Source: Nitrosomonadales bacterium (lineage in GTDB: Bacteria; Pseudomonadota; Gammaproteobacteria; Burkholderiales; Gallionellaceae). From it: a stretch of 33,451 nt of DNA. The notes beneath the pieces are model-generated. The model was not told where the DNA came from. It searched no databases and saw only the letters and a list, made by a program, of their open reading frames with translations. Shown piece by piece: positions 22,968 through 31,400 of the stretch; within the stretch, counting starts at the first letter, position 1, and each line of letters starts with the position of its first letter. The translations under genes were made by a program, and so were the position numbers. The DNA is taken from the NCBI GenBank assembly GCA_016197305.1, contig JACPVZ010000138.1:1-33451 (forward strand), read 5' to 3'.

Positions 22968-25892
22968 TCAGCGCAAACCGTTCTCGATCAGTCCGGAAAA
23001 TTGTTCCGCCGGGACGGGACGACTGAACAGATAGCCTTGCGCCTCATCGCAGCCGCAGCTGCCCAAGAAGGCCAGCTGCGCATCGTTCTCAACGCCCTCG
23101 GCGATCACCGTCAATTGCAGGATGTGCCCCAGCTGGATAATCGCCTTGACGATCGCGGCACCGTCGGCATTGCTGGTCATGTCCCGCACAAACGACTGAT
23201 CGATCTTGAGCTTGTCCACCGCCAGCTGCTTCAGATAGGACAGGCTGGAATAGCCGGTGCCAAAGTCATCGATCGAGAGTTTCACGCCAAGCGCCTTGAG
23301 ACTGCGCAGCGTGTTCATCGTCGCCTCCATATCCTGCAGCAGGATAGACTCGGTCAACTCCAGCTCCAGATGCTGAGGCGGCAGCCCGGAACGGCTCAGC
23401 GCGCCGGATACCAGCTCCAGTATGTTGACGCGTTTGAATTGCAGCGCGGAAAGATTGACCGCGATCACGAAGGCAGGCAGGCCGCGCTCCAGCCAGGCCT
23501 TGGCCTGGCGGCACGCCTCGTTCAGCACCCATTCGCCGATCTGCACGATGTACCCGCTCTGCTCCGCCAGCGGGATAAATTTTGCCGGCGGAATCAGGCC
23601 ATCGATCGGATGCTGCCAGCGCACCAGCGCTTCGGCGCCGACAATCCGCCCGCTGCCGATATCGAGCTGCGGCTGATAGTAAACCACGAACTCGCGATCC
23701 CTGACGGCATGCAGCATCTGCCCGGTAAGCCGCATCTGCTCCAGCGCGTCGGCGTTCATTTCACGGGTAAAGAAACGATAGGTATTGCGCCCGGCCTCCT
23801 TGGCGCTGGCCACGGCCGTGTCGGCGCGTTTGAGCAGGGTATCGAAGTCGCTGCCGTCGCCCGGGAACATGCTGATGCCGATGCTGAATGAGGTATTCAG
23901 CAAGTTGCCCTCGATGGATATCGGCTCGGCAAAGGCTTCGTGTATCGCGTTGGCCACCGCCGCTATCGCCGCAGCATCGCGCACGCCAGCCAGCAAGATG
24001 ACGAATTCGTCGCCGCTCAGGCGGCTGATCGTATCGGTGGCCGGAACACAGCGCCACAGCCGGTCAACCGCCATGCAGAGCATCTTGTCGCCCACCTGGT
24101 GCCCCAGACTGTCATTGATCTTGTTGAAGTTATCCAGGTCGAGATACAACATCGCCAACGAGGAATGCTCGGTCTCCGCGATGCGCACGGCATGTTCGAA
24201 ACGATCGCGCAGCAACAGGCGATTGGGCAGATGCGTCAGCGGGTCGAAATGCGCCAGGAAGGCGACCCGCTCCTTGGCGGCGGCATGCTCCAAGCGGGTA
24301 CGCAAGGTCTTGATGCCGTAAGCCAGATCGCTGGCCAGCTCTTCCAGCAGCGCTACCTCGTCGGCATTGAATGCCTCCGCCTCGCGCGCATACATCATCA
24401 GCGCCCCCAGCACGACATTCTCGCTGACCAGCGGCAACGCAATGCTGGACTGGTAACCGCGGCTGATCGCCGCCTCGCGCCACGGCGCCATTGCCGGATT
24501 ATCCAGCATATTCTGGTTGACGGACGTCACTCTGGTCCTGATCGCCGTGCCCGTCGGCCCCTGTCCCCGCTCTGTATCGGCCCAGGTGATATTGACCCCG
24601 TCGAGATAGCCGCTCTCATAGCCGAATTGCGCGATCGGCCGAACGGCCTTGGCTTCATCGTGCTCCGCATAACCGACCCATGCCATCAGGTAGCCGCCAC
24701 GCTCGACGCACAGCCGGCAAATTTCCGCCAGCAGCTTGTACTCGTCTTCCGCATGCACCAGCGCCATGTTGCAGTCGCTGAGCAGGTGCAACGCACGGTT
24801 GAGCCTGCGCTGCTCCTGCGCCTTCTGTCTCAACTCGGCAGTCATGTTCTCGGCCAGCGCCAGCGCGCGGGCGCGCGCCGTCACCAGCAACCACAACACC
24901 AGCGCCAGCAACATGCTACCGGCGACGCCGGCAACGGCGACGATATTGGCCTTGTCGCTGCTCAGCCTCGCATCGAATGCCGGAAGAGAGCTGACCAGCA
25001 CCGTCCATTGATGCCCAAACAGCACAACCTTCCTGTGGGTGCGGAAGAAGGAATCCAATTGATCCGAGGGCCCGTTGGAATCGAACATCAGCCGACTTTT
25101 CTCCGCAGTCTCTCCGTCGTAGATTTCGAGATCGAGCGCCGAATGAATTTCACCGAAATGTTGCCCCAATATCCCCGTCATCAGGTCATTCATCCGGAAT
25201 GGCGCATAGACCCAGCCGAGCAGGTTTTCCGCACGTTCACTGGGAGTCTGATGCGGAGCCTGGGGGCGGTAAACCGGCGAGTACATCAGGAAACCCGGCT
25301 GGGCATCCTGCTCGGACTCCTGCAACAGCCTGACCTTGCCGGAGATGATGGTTGTATCTTCATCGCGCGCCCGATCCATCGCGGCACGGCGGACCGGTTC
25401 GGAATACATGTCGAAACCGAAGGCGCGCCGGTTGCGCCAGTCGAACGGCTCCAGGTAGACGATCGCCGTGTAAACCCCGCGCATCCCGGCGGGACGGATG
25501 TCGTAATCCGGAAAACCCTCCGCACGAACCTGCGCGACATGGGCAACCTTTTCCTGAGGGCGCACCAGCCTGGCAAAACCCAGCCCCTGGATACCGGGAT
25601 ATTTGCCCTCCAGCCGCAGCGCCCGGACGTATTCCGCGAACTCGTTGCGCTCCACCACCCCGGAAGCCGCAAACAGCCCGGCGGTGCCGTCCAGCACCTG
25701 TTCGTAGTTATGCATACGCCGGTCGATGTTCTGCAGAATTTCGTTGACGCGGAAATCGAATTCGTCCTGCAGTGCATGCCTGGCCGAAGCACGTACCGAA
25801 TCCTGCAGCGCATAAGTCAAGATCAGCCCAGCCACCAGAACAACCCAGGGGGCAAGCCGGAGCAAGAAGGAATGCCGGTTATCGATCAACAT
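22968..25892 (-). CDS. CHASE-GAF-GGDEF-EAL cyclic-di-GMP turnover protein
   Basis: 974 residues. TM1 is at about 12-30, a periplasmic CHASE domain at 60-300 (YPGIQGLGFARLV, YTAIVYLEPF), and TM2 at about 318-340. A GAF domain at about 365-535 (ERGGYLMAWVGYAE) is followed by GGDEF with loop LSGDEF and then EAL. The EAL domain keeps the catalytic set: EALVRW, NLSALQF, ELELTES, IDDFGTGYSS, KIDQSFV and AEGVE. The inhibitory RxxD is missing before SGDEF. It could both make and degrade c-di-GMP, with the phosphodiesterase side looking the more certain. ATG 25892 has no strong ribosome binding site. It is last in the minus-strand signalling series, 69 bases after the two-receiver gene. Confidence 0.95.
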   Translation of the reverse strand: MLIDNRHSFLLRLAPWVVLVAGLILTYALQDSVRASARHALQDEFDFRVNEILQNIDRRMHNYEQVLDGTAGLFAASGVVERNEFAEYVRALRLEGKYPGIQGLGFARLVRPQEKVAHVAQVRAEGFPDYDIRPAGMRGVYTAIVYLEPFDWRNRRAFGFDMYSEPVRRAAMDRARDEDTTIISGKVRLLQESEQDAQPGFLMYSPVYRPQAPHQTPSERAENLLGWVYAPFRMNDLMTGILGQHFGEIHSALDLEIYDGETAEKSRLMFDSNGPSDQLDSFFRTHRKVVLFGHQWTVLVSSLPAFDARLSSDKANIVAVAGVAGSMLLALVLWLLVTARARALALAENMTAELRQKAQEQRRLNRALHLLSDCNMALVHAEDEYKLLAEICRLCVERGGYLMAWVGYAEHDEAKAVRPIAQFGYESGYLDGVNITWADTERGQGPTGTAIRTRVTSVNQNMLDNPAMAPWREAAISRGYQSSIALPLVSENVVLGALMMYAREAEAFNADEVALLEELASDLAYGIKTLRTRLEHAAAKERVAFLAHFDPLTHLPNRLLLRDRFEHAVRIAETEHSSLAMLYLDLDNFNKINDSLGHQVGDKMLCMAVDRLWRCVPATDTISRLSGDEFVILLAGVRDAAAIAAVANAIHEAFAEPISIEGNLLNTSFSIGISMFPGDGSDFDTLLKRADTAVASAKEAGRNTYRFFTREMNADALEQMRLTGQMLHAVRDREFVVYYQPQLDIGSGRIVGAEALVRWQHPIDGLIPPAKFIPLAEQSGYIVQIGEWVLNEACRQAKAWLERGLPAFVIAVNLSALQFKRVNILELVSGALSRSGLPPQHLELELTESILLQDMEATMNTLRSLKALGVKLSIDDFGTGYSSLSYLKQLAVDKLKIDQSFVRDMTSNADGAAIVKAIIQLGHILQLTVIAEGVENDAQLAFLGSCGCDEAQGYLFSRPVPAEQFSGLIENGLR

Positions 25893-25961
25893 CCGACCAG
25901 TCTAGCAGGGATATGAACTGCCTCGTAGCCTCTCGGCCACCTCATTGCGACACTTCAGAAC

Positions 25962-27122
25962 TCAATGCAACGCCTGACCTATCTTGCCGATCAGCGTATC
26001 GGGGTCGAAAGGCTTCACCACGAAGTCGACCACCCCGGCTTTCCGGCTTTCCATGACGATTTTTTTATCGCTCTTGCCGGTGATCATGATGACCGGGATA
26101 TTAGCCAGCTGCGGGGCGCTCTTCATATACCGGACCACTTCCAGGCCATCCATATCGGGCATCATCACATCCATCAGGATCAGGTCCGGTCGGATCTTGC
26201 GCAGCACCTTCAGCGCCTCGATACCGCCGCGTGCAAACACCAGATGATAGTTTTTTTCTTCCAGAATTTTTCCTGCGATCTTGTGCTGCAGCTCATCGTC
26301 GTCCACCACCAAGATCGCATACCGGACGCGCTCGGCCATCGCGCCAAGGGCACGCACTGATTCCAGCTGTGGCTCATACCCCTGCTTGAAATCCTGCGCC
26401 CATTGCTTGAGGTTATTGACCGACTCGGCAGCGGCATGAAAATGCTGTTGCATGTCCTCCTGCTTGAAGCGTCCGATTTCGCTTATCAGGTCATTGCTCT
26501 CGTCATGTCCCATGGCGACCCCATCTCGGGCGAGCCGCATCGAAAATCCATCCAGTGCCGCACCAATCTTATGCTCGGCCTGCGCCATGGCTGCACGGGT
26601 CACCTCGATATGCTTTCCGCCCCAAGCCATCATCTGCTCCAGCAGCACCTCCAGTTCCGCCAGACGGCGCGCCTGGGCAGCGAACTCCGCCAACGACGGA
26701 CCGCTGGAAGAAGTTGCGGCCAACTCGCGCAACGCATGGTGCACCGCCATCGGCAGACGGGTCGTATCATGGGTCATCGGCCAGTACAGAATGTAGTCGT
26801 CGAACAACTCCTTTTTGCACAGGTCGTAGACATGCTTCACTTCGTCCTTATTGCACAGGATCACGGTGCGGTGCGGATGCGAATGGATCTGGGGGCTGCG
26901 GCGGAAAAGTTCGAGATAATAGCGCTCCGATTTTCCCAGGCTGTTGAACACCAGCATCAGCACATCCGGCCAATGAGATTCGAAGTCCTCCACCGCCTTG
27001 TCCGGCTCGGTGGAAGTAATGACATTGTCGAATTCGGCTTCCAGATATTTCTTGATCAATTCGGCATCGGTAACACTATCCGATGCGATCATCACCTTTG
27101 CGCTGGAAAGACCTTCTGACAT
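25962..27122 (-). CDS. two-receiver response regulator with a degenerate first receiver
   Basis: 386 residues. The N-terminal domain (VMIASDSVTDAELIKKYLEA, PDVLMLVFNSLG) is shaped like a receiver but has Val58 where the phospho-accepting Asp should be. A helical linker at about 130-255 follows. The C-terminal receiver (ILVVDDDELQHKI, PDLILMDVMMPDMDG with Asp318, MITGKSD, VVKPFDP) is complete. It has no output domain, so it probably works by protein contact, like CheY- or DivK-type regulators. ATG 27122 is chosen over 27131 because AAGGAG lies nine bases before it and immediately abuts the other. It lies between the REC-EAL and CHASE-GGDEF-EAL genes in the same direction. Confidence 0.9.
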   Translation of the reverse strand: MSEGLSSAKVMIASDSVTDAELIKKYLEAEFDNVITSTEPDKAVEDFESHWPDVLMLVFNSLGKSERYYLELFRRSPQIHSHPHRTVILCNKDEVKHVYDLCKKELFDDYILYWPMTHDTTRLPMAVHHALRELAATSSSGPSLAEFAAQARRLAELEVLLEQMMAWGGKHIEVTRAAMAQAEHKIGAALDGFSMRLARDGVAMGHDESNDLISEIGRFKQEDMQQHFHAAAESVNNLKQWAQDFKQGYEPQLESVRALGAMAERVRYAILVVDDDELQHKIAGKILEEKNYHLVFARGGIEALKVLRKIRPDLILMDVMMPDMDGLEVVRYMKSAPQLANIPVIMITGKSDKKIVMESRKAGVVDFVVKPFDPDTLIGKIGQALH

Positions 27123-27190
27123 GGCCCACATCTCCTTTTATTCCAAACCCTCACTGCGTGACTGCGATGCAAAACGGATGGGATACGCTG

Positions 27191-28381
27191 CTATTTGCGC
27201 GCCTGCCAGGACTGCATCCAGCCCGGCACACTGGTGGCTGGCATAGGTCTCGCGATGAAATAGCCCTGTGCGAGATCGCATCCAGTACGGCGCAGCAAGT
27301 TCCAGTCGTCGCGCTCTTCCACGCCTTCTGCAACATTTTCCATGTTCAGGCGCCTCGCTATCGACAGGCTGGCGTCATATTTCGAGCGTATTGCCTCGTC
27401 GGACGCAGCGCGATGCACGAAGCTCCGATCGATCTTGAGTTCGTCGAACGGAACATCGCGCAACTGCACCAACGAAGAATGTCCGGTGCCGAAATCGTCG
27501 ATGGACAGCCGGAAGCGCTTCAGGCGCAACCGGGCCAAGGTCTCCAGCTGCTCTCGCATGTTATTCGTCATGATGCGGCCTTCCGCCACTTCCAGCACCA
27601 CCTGCTGTGGCGGCACGCCTGTCGCTGCCGCCTGACCGGTGAGAAAATCGGCGAAATCCAGCGAGGCCAGGTTGTCCATCGACACGTTGATCGCCATTTG
27701 CAACACCATTCCTGCTTCCTGCCAGGCGCTGGCCTGCTGCAGCGCGTCGATCAATACCGCGCGATTCAGCTCGTCGATCAGGCCATGCGCTTCCGCGACG
27801 CCGATGAACTGACCGGGCAATACCATGCCGTCCTGCGGATGCTGCCAGCGCACCAGCGCTTCCACCCCCACCACCCGGCCGCTGGCAACCGCCACCTTGG
27901 GTTGGTAATAATTGACCAGCTCGCCGTTGGCGATCGCCGCGCGCAGCTCGTCCGCACCGTAGATCTTCTGCTCCACTCGCGGCTTGCGTTGCGGCGGCGA
28001 CCATTTGTCTATCATCGCCTTCAGCACTTCCGGTGCGACAGGTTTGTGCAGGTGACCCAGCACTGTGATCTTATGCGCACGCACCAGTTTCTCGACGGCC
28101 TGCTGCATGCGCTCGTCTTCTCCGCTTACCAGGATCAGTGCACCCTCATAGCCGTGCTCGACCAGATGGCGCACAAATTCCACTCCGTCCATTTCCGGCA
28201 TGTTCAAGTCCAGCAGGATCAGATCGGGACTCTCATCGTCCATCCATTGCAGCGCCGCTCGCCCGTTGTCGCAGGTCTTGATCGGGGCAAAACCCAGGTT
28301 CGCCAGCACACGACTCAACAGCTTGAGCATCAACGGTTCGTCGTCCAGTGCCATAATCCTGATCGCGGATTTCTCTGTCAT
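27191..28381 (-). CDS. REC-EAL response regulator (c-di-GMP phosphodiesterase-like)
   Basis: 396 residues. The receiver at 5-125 is complete (ALDDEP, PDLILLDLNMPEMDG with Asp58, LVSGED, HKPV). The EAL domain at about 140-385 has EALVRWQHP, INVSMDNL, IDDFGTGHSS, ELKIDRSFV and AEGVE, but the usual ELTES motif reads LEVAEGR, keeping its glutamates. The architecture matches RocR/PvrR-type regulators, whose phosphorylation sets c-di-GMP hydrolysis. ATG 28381 has GAGG five bases upstream. The gene lies 41 bases after the hybrid kinase, its likely phosphodonor. Confidence 0.93.
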   Translation of the reverse strand: MTEKSAIRIMALDDEPLMLKLLSRVLANLGFAPIKTCDNGRAALQWMDDESPDLILLDLNMPEMDGVEFVRHLVEHGYEGALILVSGEDERMQQAVEKLVRAHKITVLGHLHKPVAPEVLKAMIDKWSPPQRKPRVEQKIYGADELRAAIANGELVNYYQPKVAVASGRVVGVEALVRWQHPQDGMVLPGQFIGVAEAHGLIDELNRAVLIDALQQASAWQEAGMVLQMAINVSMDNLASLDFADFLTGQAAATGVPPQQVVLEVAEGRIMTNNMREQLETLARLRLKRFRLSIDDFGTGHSSLVQLRDVPFDELKIDRSFVHRAASDEAIRSKYDASLSIARRLNMENVAEGVEERDDWNLLRRTGCDLAQGYFIARPMPATSVPGWMQSWQARK

Positions 28382-28422
28382 GTTTCCTCTTTACTGTTCT
28401 GGCATATGCCGCGAAAGCAGCA

Positions 28423-31400
28423 TTACTTTCCTGCCGGTTGTTTCTCCCAGGATGCGCGGATATACGCGTTCACAGCCGCCGCTTCCGCCTCGAAACGCGG
28501 CATTAACTCATGCAATGCTTCGATTCGTCCGGACTTGCCTGCCTGCTCCATTGCCGCACACAGCTCGCCCAACGCCAGCGCACCCATGGCGCGCGCCGAG
28601 GATTTGAGTTTGTGTGCCAGCGTTCCAGCCTGCGTTGCCCGCCCTTCGTTGCAGGCCGCCCTCAGTTCTGTTGCGGTCTTCTCCAGACCGATGCGAAAAT
28701 CGTGCAGGAACTCGCATATCACCGCCAGATCACTGCCCACCAGCGCCTTGAGCACGCTCACGTCGAGCGGCGCCGGCTCTGCGGCAGGCAGCCACTTTTC
28801 CAGCATGGCTTGCAGGTCCGCCAGCGGTGCCGGTTTGCTCAGGTAATCGTCCATGCCGGCGGCGCGGCAGCGCTCGGCCTCGGCCTCGTAGGCATTCGCG
28901 GTCAGCGCCACGATCGGGGTATGCCGCCCGCCCTGCTCCGCCGCGCGAACCGCGGCGGTCAGTTCATAGCCGTCCATTTCCGGCATATGCAGGTCGGTGA
29001 GCAACAACGCATAGTCCCCGCTTTGCCAGCGTTCCAGCGCTATCCGTCCGTTGTCGGCAATATCCGCGGCAATGCCGAACAGCGCGAGCTGGCGCCTGAT
29101 CACCTGCTGATTGGTCTCGTTGTCCTCGGCGACCAGGATCAAGCGGCCATGCCGCAGCGCCTCCTCGCGCGACGGCGGCATGAATTCCGCCGCGCTCCTG
29201 CCGGACAACGGCATTTTTCTGTCCTCCTGCACCCTACCGGCGGCGATGGCCACCGCCTTGAGTATCGTGCGTCGCGTCAGGATATTGCCGTCCACCATCA
29301 CCATGCCTTCGTGATCCATGCGCGGCTCCCGTCGTTGCCCGCGTCCGACAACGACAAAACGCGCATCGCGCCCGGGACGGACGGCGGCGCGCAATTCACC
29401 CGGCAGCGGCGCCGTACCGGCGGCATCGACGACCCAGATACATTGCCCGTCAGCCAGCGCAGGCATAGACGTACTGGCCGCCGTCAGATTTTCCGCCCGT
29501 TCAACCGCCGCTCCATCATGTGCCAGATAGTCGGCGATGTCCTCGGCCAGACCATCGGGACCGCCGATCACCAGACAGGATAATCCTGCAACCGGTGAGG
29601 GTGCCTCGCCAGCGCGGGACTTGGCATGCGCCACCCCGAAGGTCAGGCGCACGGTGAAGAGCGAGCCCTTGCCAGGCTCGCTCTGCACGGATATCTCCCC
29701 GCCCATCAGTGTCACCAGATGCCGCGAGATGGCCAGCCCCAGGCCTGTTCCGCCAAAATTCCGGGTGGTGGAAATGTCGGCCTGGGTAAACGGCGTGAAC
29801 AGCCGCGCCATCGTCTCTTTGCTCATGCCGATGCCGTTATCGGCCACCCTGAATTCCACGGTTACCTCTTCCGGACTGTGTTCGACCAGCACGGCGCGCA
29901 CCGAGATTCTGCCCGGGCGCTGCCGCCCGCTGGAAAACTTGATGGCGTTGCTGGTCAGGTTGAGCAGCACCTGGCGCAGCCGCAATTGGTCACCGATGAC
30001 CATAGCAGGGATCGCGGGATCGGTGTACAGGGTCAGCTCCACTTCTTTTTTCCTGGCCATATGGTCGAGCATGCCACAGACTTTTTCCACCGTATCGTCC
30101 ACCGGCATGGCCGCATTCTCGATGTCTATCCGGCCGGCCTCGGCTTTGGAAAAATCGAGAATATCGTCGATGATGGAGAGGAGGGAGTATGCCGATTCAC
30201 GAATGAGGTCGACCATCTCCACCTGGTAGCCCTTGAGGCTGGACTGGTGCAGCACATCGATCATGCCGATCACGCCGTTCATCGGCGTGCGTATCTCGTG
30301 GCTCATCGCGGCGAGGAAGGCCGATTTTGCCTGGTTGGCCTGGTCGGCCTCTTTCCTTGCCTGCTCGAGCTCGGCGGTGCGCGCTACCACTTTGATTTCC
30401 AGATTTTCGTTGAGCTGACGTATCGCCTCTTCCGCCAGCTTGCGTTCGGTGATGTCCAGTCGCACGCCGATTATGCGGCTCGCCTTGCCGTTCTGGTCGC
30501 GTTCGGCTACGCGCCCTATGGTGTTAATCCAGCGGTAGGATCCGTCGGCATGGAGCATCCGCACTTCATACTGGAAAGGCACTTCGCTTCCGGCCAGCAC
30601 AGCCTGGATACTCTTCTCTGCCCTGCCGCGGTCTTCCGGATGCATGCGTTGCAGCCAGATCGTACGGTCGAGGAACCCCTCCTGGTATTCATATCCCAGC
30701 ATGGTGAAAAACGTGTGGGTGGCATGCCACTGATCGGTCTTCACATCCCACTCCCAGATGCCGATGACGGTAGACTCGGTAGCCAGCATGAGTCGTTGCG
30801 TCAGCACCCTGGCCTCGTTCTCGGCCCGCTCGCGCCGCGCTTCTTGGGCGAAATTGTCCAGTGCATAGCCGATATCAGCGGACATCTCAACCAGAAGCTG
30901 CATCTCCTCCTCGTCGAAAACGCCTGTTTCTGCGGCGTAGAGTACGAACACGCCGATTGGCTTGTCCTCCAGAGTGATGGGGAGCACCACCACTGAACGG
31001 TAACCCCGGCTCAATGCCGCATCGCGCAAGGCTGCCATGCGCCCGTCGCTGGCAATGTCATTGCAGATCACCGGCTGCGCCTCGGTCAGCGCCTGCGCGG
31101 TTAACGCGCAACTTCCCGGCATATCCCCGCGTGAGGTCAAATTGATATTTTCCAGATAACCGTCGTCACGGCCGGCCTGGGCGACCGGCGTCACCTGCTG
31201 GCTATCTGCGTCGAACTTGCCTATCCATGAAAAAACAAATCCGCCATGCTCCACCGTGATGCGGCACGCCTCCGTGAACAGTTCATCCTTATCGTGGACA
31301 CGCACGATCGTGGTATTAATGCCGCTGAGCACACTGTAAATCCGGTTAAGGCGCCCTATCCTTGCTTCGCTTTCCCGGCGCTGGGTAATGTCGCGAAACA

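Noticed and set aside
23940-25916. A 658-codon plus-strand frame opposite the CHASE-GGDEF-EAL gene
   Set aside because: Antisense shadow; the minus-strand product has complete GAF, GGDEF and EAL motifs.
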